From Maricaulis sp036231565 (GTDB taxonomy: Bacteria > Pseudomonadota > Alphaproteobacteria > Caulobacterales > Maricaulaceae): a stretch of 64,000 nucleotides of DNA. Of the stretch, positions 19,573 through 28,537 are shown piece after piece. The stretch spans positions 62,001-126,000 of the forward strand of contig JAZAHA010000002.1 of assembly GCA_036231565.1 (NCBI GenBank), in the 5' to 3' direction. Numbering within the stretch: position 1 is the first letter of the stretch; every line of letters starts with the position of its first letter. Position numbers and translations under genes: made by a program. The notes under the pieces are model-generated. The model was not told where the DNA came from. It saw nothing but the letters and a program-made list of their open reading frames with translations, and ran no database searches.

Positions 19573-19592
19573 ATATAAAGCGATCTTTATAT
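19573..19592. promoter_or_regulatory. Palindromic operator overlapping the metK translation start region
   Basis: ATATAAAG-CGAT-CTTTATAT has two perfect 8-bp arms and the same ATAAAG/CTTTAT half-sites as the site at 19457. It ends 13 bp before the GTG that I take as the metK start. Its position right at the 5' end of the metK message would let a bound repressor block initiation of metK-ahcY transcription. Confidence 0.68.
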
Positions 19593-19605
19593 GAGGATAT
19601 GCGCA

Positions 19606-20772
<1,167 letters not shown>

Positions 20773-20790
20773 ATCGTCCCAAACCTATAT

Positions 20791-20856
20791 GACGGGGCCG
20801 GCCGCAGCAGCTATGCGCCGGCCCCGGTATTTCCGGCGCTCGTCCAGCGCCCCGTC
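20791..20856 (+). promoter_or_regulatory. Structured metK-ahcY spacer with alternative hairpins
   Basis: Three complementary pairings are visible. Stem A: GGGGCCGGC (20794-20802) with GCCGGCCCC (20817-20825), 9 bp perfect. Stem C: GGCGCT (20835-20840) with AGCGCC (20846-20851), with a 5-base loop. Stem B: GACGGGGC (20791-20798) with GCCCCGTC (20849-20856), 8 bp perfect. B shares strands with both A and C, so A+C and B are mutually exclusive. This looks like a regulatory leader for ahcY or an intercistronic processing element. No U-run follows, and I do not recognise a named SAM or SAH riboswitch. Confidence 0.45.
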
Positions 20857-20889
20857 AGAAACCCGAAACACGAAGAGGACCTGAAGGTC

Positions 20890-22317
20890 ATGACTGCTGT
20901 TGCGGATAAATCCCAGTTCGCCGCCGACCACCCCTACGTCATCAAGGACATCTCCCTGGCACAATGGGGCCGGACCGAGATCGAGATGGCCGAGATCGAG
21001 ATGCCGGGCCTGATGTCCCTGCGCGAGGAGTTCGGCAAGGCCCAGCCCCTGAAAGGCGCGCGCATCGCCGGCTCGCTGCACATGACGATCCAGACCGCGG
21101 TTCTCATTGAGACCCTGGTCGCGCTTGGCGCCGAAGTGCGCTGGGCATCGTGCAATATCTTCTCCACCCAGGACCATGCCGCGGCGGCCATCGCCGAGCA
21201 GAAAATCCCGGTCTTCGCCTACAAGGGCGAGACGCTGGAAGAGTACTGGGACTATGCCGACGCCATCTTCCATTGGCCGAACGGCGAAACCGCCAACATG
21301 ATCCTGGACGATGGCGGCGATGCCACCATGTATCTGATCCTCGGCGAAAAGGCCGAGGCCGATCATTCCCTGCTCGATCACCCGAAGTCGGAAGAAGAGA
21401 CCGCGCTCTTCGCCCAGATCCGCAAGCGCTTTGAAGCCACGCCGGGCTGGTTCACCAAGGCCAAGAACGCCATCCAGGGCGTCTCCGAAGAGACGACGAC
21501 CGGCGTGATGCGTCTCTACCAGATGGCCAAGCGTGGCGAGCTGCCCTTCCCCGCAATCAACGTCAATGACAGCGTCACCAAGTCGAAATTCGACAACCGC
21601 TATGGCTGCCGCGAAAGCCTGGTGGACGCCATCCGCCGCGGCACCGATGTGATGATGGCCGGCAAGAAGGCCGTCGTCTGCGGCTATGGCGATGTCGGCA
21701 AGGGCTCGGCCGAGTCCCTGCGCGGCGCCGGCGCCCGTGTCTACGTCACCGAAATCGATCCGATCTGCGCCCTGCAGGCCTGCATGGACGGTTTCGAGGT
21801 TGTGCGCCTGGACGATGTCGTCGGCGAGATGGACATCTTCGTCACCGCGACGGGCAATAAGGACATCATCACCGTCGACCACATGCGCGCCATGAAGGAC
21901 ATGGCGATCGTCTGCAATATCGGCCACTTCGACAACGAGATTCAGGTCGAGAGCCTGAAGAACTTCCAGTGGACGAATGTGAAGCCGCAGGTCGATCTCG
22001 TGCAGTTCCCGGACGGCAACCGCATCATCCTTCTGTCCGAAGGCCGCCTGGTGAATCTGGGCAATGCGACCGGCCATCCCTCCTTCGTGATGTCGTCCTC
22101 CTTCACCAACCAGACGCTCGCCCAGATCGAGCTCTGGACGAAGGGCGACGAGTACAAGAACGAGGTCTACATCCTGCCCAAGCACCTGGACGAGAAGGTG
22201 GCCCGCCTGCACCTCGACAAGCTCGGCGCCAAGCTGACCGAACTCTCCAGCGACCAGGCCGATTATATCGGCGTGCCGCAAGCCGGCCCGTTCAAGGCGG
22301 AACATTACCGCTACTAG
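20890..22317 (+). CDS. ahcY: Adenosylhomocysteinase
   Basis: AhcY hydrolyses S-adenosylhomocysteine to homocysteine and adenosine, completing the methyl cycle with MetK, MetH and MetF encoded next to it. The 475-residue product shows HMTIQTAVLIETL, the NAD-binding GYGDVGKGSAESLRGAGA, the internal insertion typical of the longer bacterial enzymes, and the C-terminal PFKAEHYRY. A clear terminator follows about 30 bp after the stop. Confidence 0.97.
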   Translation: MTAVADKSQFAADHPYVIKDISLAQWGRTEIEMAEIEMPGLMSLREEFGKAQPLKGARIAGSLHMTIQTAVLIETLVALGAEVRWASCNIFSTQDHAAAAIAEQKIPVFAYKGETLEEYWDYADAIFHWPNGETANMILDDGGDATMYLILGEKAEADHSLLDHPKSEEETALFAQIRKRFEATPGWFTKAKNAIQGVSEETTTGVMRLYQMAKRGELPFPAINVNDSVTKSKFDNRYGCRESLVDAIRRGTDVMMAGKKAVVCGYGDVGKGSAESLRGAGARVYVTEIDPICALQACMDGFEVVRLDDVVGEMDIFVTATGNKDIITVDHMRAMKDMAIVCNIGHFDNEIQVESLKNFQWTNVKPQVDLVQFPDGNRIILLSEGRLVNLGNATGHPSFVMSSSFTNQTLAQIELWTKGDEYKNEVYILPKHLDEKVARLHLDKLGAKLTELSSDQADYIGVPQAGPFKAEHYRY

Positions 22318-22346
22318 GCGACGTCCGGACTTTGAAGAATGCGGAG

Positions 22347-22378
22347 CGCCCTGCCTTTCTGGCGGGGCGTTTCCTTTT
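22347..22378 (+). terminator. Rho-independent terminator of metK-ahcY
   Basis: CGCCCTGCC (22347-22355), a TTTCT loop and GGCGGGGCG (22361-22369) form a 9-bp stem with one G-U pair. It is followed by TTTCCTTTT. It lies directly between the ends of convergent ahcY and the cyclo-ligase gene. Confidence 0.8.
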
Positions 22379-22382
22379 GTGC

Positions 22383-22958
22383 TCAGGCGAAGGCCTGCCA
22401 GCCTTCGTCGGTGATCAGCGCATCGAGACGCTGGTCATGATCCTCGCAAGGCAGGCGATCCACGCATTGTTCGGGATATGCCAGCCCGACGACACGCACC
22501 TCGCCGGCTTTGCGCAGCCGGGCCAGCGTGCGGTCGTAATAACCCGCCCCGAAGCCGAGGCGTACACCCTGGCGATCCACACCGACCAGCGGCACAAGAA
22601 CCAGATCGGGGACGGCTTCAGGTGCCCGGTCCGTAGGCTCCTTCACGCCGAAGGCCCGGGCTTCCAGCGTGTCGCCGGCGCGCCAGCACCGGAAGACCAG
22701 TGGCCGGTCCCGCCCCTGGACGACAGGCAGGCAGAGTTGGGCGCCTGCAGCGGCGAATGATGCCATCAGCGGCCCCGGATCGATCTCGTGCGGCAGCGGA
22801 TGATACCCCGCCACGACCATGCCGGCGCGCGGCCGCCAGTTGGGTGCAAAATGATCAACCAGCCGTTCGCCGGCCTCCGGCCGGGCGGCCGATGCGGCAA
22901 TGCGGTCGGCGATCAGGCGGCGCCTCAGGACGGATTTTGCGTCAGTCGTTTCAGTCAT
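22383..22958 (-). CDS. fau: 5-formyltetrahydrofolate cyclo-ligase
   Basis: The enzyme converts 5-formyl-THF to 5,10-methenyl-THF with ATP. The 191-residue product has the N-terminal LRRRLIADRIA, a central GYHPLPHEIDP and the C-terminal glycine-rich GFGAGYYDRTLARL. The ATG at MTETTDAKS is preceded by AGGGTC and matches the family start better than the upstream ATG. It directly follows the 6S RNA gene, the same arrangement as ssrS-ygfA in many proteobacteria. Confidence 0.92.
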   Translation of the reverse strand: MTETTDAKSVLRRRLIADRIAASAARPEAGERLVDHFAPNWRPRAGMVVAGYHPLPHEIDPGPLMASFAAAGAQLCLPVVQGRDRPLVFRCWRAGDTLEARAFGVKEPTDRAPEAVPDLVLVPLVGVDRQGVRLGFGAGYYDRTLARLRKAGEVRVVGLAYPEQCVDRLPCEDHDQRLDALITDEGWQAFA

Positions 22959-22976
22959 GACCCTGGCGGACAGCGG

Positions 22977-23147
22977 GTGTGACGGCTCCACTTGCGCCGG
23001 TGGTGCGTGTGTATCCCCACGGACCCGACAATTCAGGTGGGCGCCGCGTGAAAGGGACCACGGTCCCGAACAGAGGCAGCTCCCTCGTGGAGATGTACGG
23101 TCAGCGGGATAAACGCTCCTGTCGCACGCAGCAGATAACCGTCACGG
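22977..23147 (-). ncRNA. ssrS: 6S RNA
   Basis: The spacer between zapA and the cyclo-ligase gene can fold into a long rod, as expected of 6S RNA, which binds sigma70 RNA polymerase in stationary phase. The ends pair perfectly: GTGACGGTT at the 5' end with AGCCGTCAC at the 3' end (plus-strand arms 23137-23145 and 22979-22987). A terminal hairpin GGGAC(CGTG)GTCCC lies in the middle. The length of about 170 nt, the strand and the gene order zapA-ssrS-5FCL all fit. Exact ends are estimated from the closing stem. Confidence 0.8.
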
Positions 23148-23176
23148 TTTCTATGTGGCGTTTTCCGGCCTCAGTC

Positions 23177-23599
23177 TCAAGCGCGCGCATCTGCGAGGTG
23201 TGCAGCAGCGGCGCCGTCTTCCTCGCCCGGAGCAGCCGGCGGCTCACCCTCCAGATCGGTGGCAAAGGCCTCCAGGCGCTCGGCCACATCAATCAGGCAG
23301 CTCACCATGCGCTGGCGTTCTTCGGCCTGCAGGCTGGCTGCGCCATGGCGTTCGTGGCGCAGACGCTCGATATGGCTTTCCAGCGCCTCGATCCGCCGCT
23401 CGAAATCCTTGTGCTCGTCAATCAGCATCAGGGCCGCCATCAACAGAAGCCGGACATCGCCGATCTGGCCAACCTGTTCGACTATCCCGCCGACGCGCTG
23501 GTCAAGCTGTCCGGCGAGCTCGCGCAGATAGGCTTCCTGGCCGTCTTCGCAGCCGATGGTGAACTCACGGCCATTGAGTGTCACAGTGACCTTCGACAT
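23177..23599 (-). CDS. zapA: Cell division protein ZapA
   Basis: ZapA is a small FtsZ-binding protein that bundles protofilaments at the division site. The 140-residue product begins MSKVTVTLNGREFTIGCEDGQE, the typical beta-hairpin and helix of ZapA. A conserved segment DVRLLLMAALMLIDE and a long C-terminal coiled coil (from about residue 65) follow. The C-terminal tail is Ala/Asp/Glu-rich and longer than in E. coli. It lies between a coiled-coil gene upstream and 6S RNA downstream. Confidence 0.9.
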   Translation of the reverse strand: MSKVTVTLNGREFTIGCEDGQEAYLRELAGQLDQRVGGIVEQVGQIGDVRLLLMAALMLIDEHKDFERRIEALESHIERLRHERHGAASLQAEERQRMVSCLIDVAERLEAFATDLEGEPPAAPGEEDGAAAAHLADARA

Positions 23600-23604
23600 G
23601 CCGC

Positions 23605-23982
23605 CTACTCCTCACCTGCCAGACCGCGCAGGTCCTCGATCGCCCGGTCGAGCGCATCGGACGCTTCCTGGGCGGCCTGATGCAGCGCGGCTTCGCGGCC
23701 GCGCGCCTCGTCCAGGGCTTCGGCCAGCCGCGCCCGGTCGTCATCGGCATTGCGGGCCTGGTCGGCCGCCGTCTCGGCGCGCTCGACGCGCGCGCGCATA
23801 CGGCCGGCCACACGCTCGACACGCGTCATCGCGCCATCCAGCCGGGCCACGGCCTCCTTGAGCGGATCTGAGGGCAATTCCGGACGCACGTTCATACGCC
23901 CAGAATCGGCTGCGTCGGTAAAAAGTTCAAGTGACCTCTCAAGTCTTCCGCCGGATACACTGGCGTTGGCGGCAGATGTCAT
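23605..23982 (-). CDS. Coiled-coil protein of the DUF4164 type
   Basis: The 125-residue product starts MTSAANASVSGGRLERSLEL and is almost entirely heptad-patterned from about residue 40 (LDGAMTRVERVAGRMRARVERAETAADQARN...). A short protein with one coiled coil just before zapA is typical of the DUF4164 family in alphaproteobacteria; this assignment rests on context and composition. It ends 5 bp before zapA and is probably co-translated with it, which suggests a division-related role. No function is established. Confidence 0.7.
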   Translation of the reverse strand: MTSAANASVSGGRLERSLELFTDAADSGRMNVRPELPSDPLKEAVARLDGAMTRVERVAGRMRARVERAETAADQARNADDDRARLAEALDEARGREAALHQAAQEASDALDRAIEDLRGLAGEE

Positions 23983-24101
23983 CACCGAAACGCGGCCATT
24001 TTGAGTCCGTGTCAGGCCATCCGCGGGCAGGGTGGCGCGATTGACCTTCTCCGCACGACGGGCCAAACAGTCGCACCGGTAACGCGATCACGGGATGCGC
24101 G

Positions 24102-24683
24102 ATGTTCTCCTTGCCTGACTGGGCCTTTTACCCGATCGCCGCCCTCGTCACGGGCGGCATGGTCGCCGGCGCCCTCGCTTTCGGCGATTCCACCAAGCGA
24201 ACCCCGGAGCAGATTCAGGCGGAAGGCCTGGTCTATGAAGGCGATACGCTGAACGCGATCGGTACAGGCAACGGGCTGGAAGCGACCTTCCTGACCGAGG
24301 GGCAGACCGCTTTCGTGCGCATCGCGGCATCGCGCGGACCGCTGGATGGCATGCAGTCGGCCGGCGCTTTTTTTGCGTTGGCCCCCCATGAGCTCGAAGC
24401 CTTGCAAGGCCGACGCCTGCGCCTGACCTTCCGTGTACGCGCTGCCAGCGACCAGCCGGCCGAAGGCGTACGCTTCAACGTCTTCCTGCCCGGCATCGGC
24501 CAGGACGGATGGGAACGCTACACTGTCAGTGACGACTATCAGGACATCACTTTTGACGTCTCCCCTCCCACCTGCGTCTGGGATCACGGTTATATCGGCA
24601 TCTGGCCGGACTGGGACCTCGAGCGCAATACGATCGATCTCGAACGGGTCGATGTCACCGCGCTCGAAAGCTTGGAATGCTGA
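24102..24683 (+). CDS. Membrane-anchored protein of unknown function
   Basis: The 193-residue product has one N-terminal membrane helix (WAFYPIAALVTGGMVAGALAFG, about residues 7-28) and a periplasmic domain rich in beta-strand patterns. Recognisable segments are LRLTFRVRAASDQP, VRFNVFLPG, WERYTVSDDYQDITFDV and WDHGYIGIWPDWD. The pattern resembles a jelly-roll or carbohydrate-binding-like sandwich, but this is only a fold guess. It diverges from the coiled-coil/zapA genes and ends 1 bp before the convergent glycosyltransferase. Confidence 0.7.
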   Translation: MFSLPDWAFYPIAALVTGGMVAGALAFGDSTKRTPEQIQAEGLVYEGDTLNAIGTGNGLEATFLTEGQTAFVRIAASRGPLDGMQSAGAFFALAPHELEALQGRRLRLTFRVRAASDQPAEGVRFNVFLPGIGQDGWERYTVSDDYQDITFDVSPPTCVWDHGYIGIWPDWDLERNTIDLERVDVTALESLEC

Positions 24684-24684
24684 T

Positions 24685-25683
24685 CTATACGCGCTTGTAA
24701 GGCCTGACATCCGTCGAACGGGCGACAAGGCGCCAGGGATTCCAGGCCATGGCCCGGGCAATCGCCCAACTGCCAACTTTCGCTTCGGCCTGGACACTCC
24801 GGCGGGACAATCGCAGCTCCCGCCATCCTGATATGGCGTCCTTGATCGCACGCCCGAAAACACCAGCCTGACCGAAGCGCGCGGAGGACACCCACATTGC
24901 AAGCGTCGCGCTGACGTGAAGCGGCAAGAGTACGATCAGCAAGCAGTCAGGCGTATTCTTCAGAAAAACCCACGTCCTGTTCCGCACTCCGTAATAGGTG
25001 GCAAACTCCGAGCGCCGCCCGGACGAGGCATAGCCCATATGATCGACGGCTGCCTCACGCAGCTGGATGGCCCGGTGGCCCAGCAGGCGGGCGCGAAACG
25101 CGAGATCAACGTCTTCATTGTAGCAGAAGAAGCTTTCGTCGAAGCCGTTCAGCGCCTCGAAAACGTCACGCCGGACCATGGCAGCGGCACCACAGGGCCC
25201 GAACACTTCGCCCTCCTCCGGCAGAAGGGAGACGGGGCGCATATAGGCCGCCCGATAAGCCAGCCCGGCAGCATGATAAACGTCGCCGGCCCCGTCGAGC
25301 AGATCCGGCCGTTCGGCGCTATACTGGGTCGACCCGAACAGGGCGATATCCGGATAGCGCTCGATCGCGACTGCGAGCTGCTCGATCCAGTCGGGCCGCG
25401 CGAAGGCGTCGGGATTGAGAAAGACCACCCAGCGCCCCGAGCTTTTCTCGACCAGGCGGTTATTGCCGGCGGCAAAGCCCAGATTGGTGCCGGACTCGAT
25501 AAAGGTCACCCAAGCCGGCAAGTCTTCTGCCGTCACCCGCTCGCCCTCGGGCGACCCGTTTTCCAGGACCAGAACCTCGCCCGGCCTGACGGTCTGGGCT
25601 TCGAGCGCAGCGAGGCAGCGGCCGATCGTGTCACGGCTGCGATAGGCGACAATATGTACGCAAATGTCCGGCGCTTGCGTCAC
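24685..25683 (-). CDS. Family 2 glycosyltransferase
   Basis: The 332-residue product has the GT2 GT-A fold: CVHIVAYRSRDTIGRCLAAL at the N-terminus, LVLENGSPEG, NLGFAAGNNRLVE, the metal-binding LNPDAF (DxD-like) and ACG-type acceptor segments such as GFDESFFCYNEDVDLAFRARLLG. The last motif resembles rhamnosyltransferase-like enzymes that build O-antigen or capsule. A hydrophobic segment near residue 245 (LLIVLLPLHVSATLAMWV) could attach it to the inner membrane. No polysaccharide cluster surrounds it. Confidence 0.85.
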   Translation of the reverse strand: MTQAPDICVHIVAYRSRDTIGRCLAALEAQTVRPGEVLVLENGSPEGERVTAEDLPAWVTFIESGTNLGFAAGNNRLVEKSSGRWVVFLNPDAFARPDWIEQLAVAIERYPDIALFGSTQYSAERPDLLDGAGDVYHAAGLAYRAAYMRPVSLLPEEGEVFGPCGAAAMVRRDVFEALNGFDESFFCYNEDVDLAFRARLLGHRAIQLREAAVDHMGYASSGRRSEFATYYGVRNRTWVFLKNTPDCLLIVLLPLHVSATLAMWVSSARFGQAGVFGRAIKDAISGWRELRLSRRSVQAEAKVGSWAIARAMAWNPWRLVARSTDVRPYKRV

Positions 25684-25799
25684 ATCCTGCTCCAGTCCTG
25701 CTCCGGCCCACCCCGGAAACCCTGCATACAGGCTTGGCGCGGCAGGGCAATTCCCCTATGCCCCAAAGCACTCTTCTTTACGCCGTTTCTCACCAGGTT

Positions 25800-26621
25800 A
25801 TGCCGACGATGTCTCTGCCCGCCGACCGCAATGCGCTTGCCTTCGAATTCGCCCGCATCTGCAGCCTTGCGGCAGTGAAGGTGATGGAGGTCTATAACAG
25901 CGATTTCGATACACGCGGCAAGGCCGACCGCTCGCCGGTGACGGATGCGGACGAGCTGGCCGAAGCCATTATCCTGGAAGAGCTGGCAAAGTGTGTACCG
26001 GATGTGCCGGTGCTCGCCGAGGAGAGCTTCAGTGCCGGTCTGCGCCCGGATACGGGTCGCGCCTTCATCCTGGTCGACCCCGTCGACGGCACCAAGGAAT
26101 TCATCAACAAGAACGGCGAGTTCACGATCAATATAGCGCTGGTCGAGGACCGCACCCCGACCGCGGGCTGCGTCTATGCGCCGGCGCGCGAGCGCATTTT
26201 CGTCGGCGGTAAAACCGCCTGGGCCGGCGCGCTGAAACCCGGCCAGCCGGTCAGCCGCGACAGTCTCGAGCCGATCGCCACGCGGCCCGCCCCCGAAGGC
26301 GGCAAGACGGCCGTCATGAGCCGCTCACACTCTGACGAGAAGACCATCGCCTTTGCCGACAGTGTCGGGGTCACCGAAAAGGTTTCGGCGGGAAGCTCTC
26401 TGAAATTCTGCCTGGTGGCGGAGGGTTCGGCCGATGTCTATCCGCGCTTCGGCCCCACCTGTGAATGGGATACCGGCGCGGGGCACGCCGTGCTGAAAGC
26501 AGCCGGAGGCGATGTATTGACGCCGGACGGCGCCCCCTTCCTCTACGGCAAGTCGGACACCGATTATCTCAATGGTGCCTTTGTCGCCTGGGGCCGGCCG
26601 GACTCTTTGACGCAGGGCTGA
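25800..26621 (+). CDS. cysQ: 3'(2'),5'-bisphosphate nucleotidase CysQ
   Basis: CysQ removes the 3' phosphate of PAP, a by-product of sulfate assimilation. The product (about 273 residues) has the inositol-monophosphatase-fold metal sites: EES in VPVLAEESF, DPVDGTKEF followed by INKNGEFTINIAL, and WDTGAGHAVLKAAGG. The start is uncertain: I use ATG at MPTMSLPAD, while ATGs at 25758 and 25809 are also possible. It is not next to the cysG-cysI genes at the window's end but belongs to the same pathway. Confidence 0.88.
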   Translation: MPTMSLPADRNALAFEFARICSLAAVKVMEVYNSDFDTRGKADRSPVTDADELAEAIILEELAKCVPDVPVLAEESFSAGLRPDTGRAFILVDPVDGTKEFINKNGEFTINIALVEDRTPTAGCVYAPARERIFVGGKTAWAGALKPGQPVSRDSLEPIATRPAPEGGKTAVMSRSHSDEKTIAFADSVGVTEKVSAGSSLKFCLVAEGSADVYPRFGPTCEWDTGAGHAVLKAAGGDVLTPDGAPFLYGKSDTDYLNGAFVAWGRPDSLTQG

Positions 26622-26713
26622 TCTCGGTTACCTCATTTTTACGCTCACGGCGCAAAAGATCGGGCCAGACCGGAACACCCGGAACTCCGCACAGCAGCCA
26701 GGGCGTCTTAGCC

Positions 26714-28033
26714 GTGACCCTTTCGATCAAAGGCCGTTTCGTCGTGATGGTGGTCACCGCAGGTGCCATCATGATGGGCGGTACCGCCTTCGCCTTCTAC
26801 GCCTTCCGTCAGGCCATGCTCGGCCAGCTCGGCTCACCCGAGGCTGCCCAGGCCTTTGTCTCCGGTGATATCGCCGCACATATCGACGCGCTGATTGCCG
26901 ACCAGATGCTGGTGATCGGCCTGACCTGCGCGCCTGTCGGTCTGGCCTTCCTCGGCCTGGCCATCTGGCTGGCCCTGGGCGTTGCGCGCCCGCTGGGGCG
27001 TTTGCAGACGGGGCTGGACCGGCTGCGCAGCGGCGATCTCGATATCGAGATCGACGGGGCCGACCGCGGGGACGAGATCGGCGCCATCGCCCGCTCGGTG
27101 ATCGAATTCCGCACCAATCTGGCCGACCGTGCCCGTGAAGAGGCCGAACGGCAATACGCCCAGCAGACGGAGATCGCGCGCGAACGCGAAGCCCTGATGC
27201 GCCAGGTTGCCGAGGATTTCGAACGCTCGGTCCTTACCGTCGTGAACACGCTGACCGATGCAGCGGGCACGGTCGGGCGGCATTCCGGTGACCTGCAGAC
27301 AGCCGTGGAACAGTCCCTCGCCTCCCTGCAGGAAGTGCGCACGGCGTCCGGCGAATCGCGCACCCAGGTCGAAACGGTCTCCCGCTCGGCGGATGCACTA
27401 TCCCTGTCGGTGGCCGACATCAACACCAATGCCGACCAGGCCGCCGAGATCGCCGCGACGGCGGTCGCCGAGGCTCGCAAGACCGACGAGATCGTCGGCC
27501 GCCTGTCCGAGACAGGCCGCACGATCGGCGAGATTGTCGAGCTGATCAGCCAGATCGCCAGCCAGACCAATCTTCTCGCTCTCAATGCCACCATCGAGGC
27601 CGCCCGTGCTGGCGAGGCCGGCAAGGGCTTCGCCGTCGTGGCGAGTGAAGTGAAGGCCCTGGCCGAACAGACCACGAAAGCCACCGAAGACATCACGGCC
27701 CAGGTGGCCTCGGTGCAGGACGTCGCCCGTCAGTCGGAAACCGCGATCCGCAATATCGCCGCAACGATCGACCGCATCAGCGCCCTGTCCGGAACGATCC
27801 GCCAGGCCGTCGAGGACCAGTCCAGCGCCACCCATCAGATCGATGACAGCGCCCGGATCGCCAGCACCAGCTCCGAGCGCGTCGCGGAGAATGTCGCGCG
27901 GCTGGACACGGCCATGACATCGAGCCGGAATGCGACCGCCGGAATGCAGCGCGCCTCGAGCGACCTCACCTCCGCCTCCGGCGAGCTGCACGTCCAGGTC
28001 ACCCAGTTCCTTGAAAGCATACGGTCAGCCTAG
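26714..28033 (+). CDS. Methyl-accepting chemotaxis protein
   Basis: The 439-residue product, from a GTG start, has a first membrane helix (about 8-30), a short periplasmic loop of about 35 residues, a second helix (about 66-90), a HAMP domain (about 91-145) and a long signalling domain. The hairpin tip contains NLLALNATIEAARAGEAGKGFAVVASEVKALAEQ. The periplasmic loop is too short for a standard ligand-binding domain, so it may sense membrane state or act with partners. No che genes are nearby. A longer in-frame ORF starts at 26465 but overlaps cysQ and is not credible. Confidence 0.88.
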   Translation: MTLSIKGRFVVMVVTAGAIMMGGTAFAFYAFRQAMLGQLGSPEAAQAFVSGDIAAHIDALIADQMLVIGLTCAPVGLAFLGLAIWLALGVARPLGRLQTGLDRLRSGDLDIEIDGADRGDEIGAIARSVIEFRTNLADRAREEAERQYAQQTEIAREREALMRQVAEDFERSVLTVVNTLTDAAGTVGRHSGDLQTAVEQSLASLQEVRTASGESRTQVETVSRSADALSLSVADINTNADQAAEIAATAVAEARKTDEIVGRLSETGRTIGEIVELISQIASQTNLLALNATIEAARAGEAGKGFAVVASEVKALAEQTTKATEDITAQVASVQDVARQSETAIRNIAATIDRISALSGTIRQAVEDQSSATHQIDDSARIASTSSERVAENVARLDTAMTSSRNATAGMQRASSDLTSASGELHVQVTQFLESIRSA

Positions 28034-28045
28034 GCCAAACCCGGC

Positions 28046-28537
28046 TTATTGCTTGCGCAGGAAGACTTTCGAGACGGCGCGATAGCCTCGCCCCTCGAAG
28101 AAGCTGTGGGCGCTATCATTGGCAATGCCGCTTTCCAGCATGATCCGGTCGGCATTGTTTTCACGGCAGAGTGCCTCGGCCGCCTCGAGCAGCCGGGACC
28201 CCAGCCCACGCCCCCGCCCGTCTTCACCGACCAGCAGGTCCTCGATCGTGGCAATGCGGTTGCCGGCAACGCTTTCGATTGCAACTGCGCACAATCCCGC
28301 AATCGTATCCCCCTGGCACGCAACCAGCACGAAACCGCCTCCGTCGAGACAAGCCGCAAAGTCTCTGGCCAGGACGGTATCCAGATCATCTGCCCAGCGC
28401 TTTCCGTCCGGACTGCGGCCGGACAGGATCTCCCCGTGCGAGATATAGGCCGGCATCGGCCGCAGCTGTGCGGCCGCCCATGCGGCGGCCCCGGCAATTC
28501 CGGCGGACTCGAGCGGGCGGATATCCATATCAGGCAT
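28046..28537 (-). CDS. GNAT family N-acetyltransferase
   Basis: The 163-residue product has the GNAT core. A beta4 segment IATIEDLLVGEDGRGRGLGSRLLEAAE carries the acetyl-CoA-binding R-x-x-G-x-G/A, followed by NADRIMLESGIANDSAHSFFEGRGYRAV, a typical C-terminal half. The substrate is unknown. Its ATG overlaps the end of the upstream gene by 8 bp, so the two are probably expressed together. Confidence 0.88.
   Translation of the reverse strand: MPDMDIRPLESAGIAGAAAWAAAQLRPMPAYISHGEILSGRSPDGKRWADDLDTVLARDFAACLDGGGFVLVACQGDTIAGLCAVAIESVAGNRIATIEDLLVGEDGRGRGLGSRLLEAAEALCRENNADRIMLESGIANDSAHSFFEGRGYRAVSKVFLRKQ

Noticed and set aside
19366..19605. Possible SAM riboswitch between metF and metK
   Set aside because: I could not find the conserved pairing of SAM-I or SAM-II classes. 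The dominant signals are DNA palindromes, which fit a protein repressor.
26465..26713. Extended N-terminus for the chemoreceptor
   Set aside because: It overlaps the end of cysQ in another frame and encodes an Arg-rich stretch unlike any receptor; the GTG at 26714 gives a normal first membrane helix.
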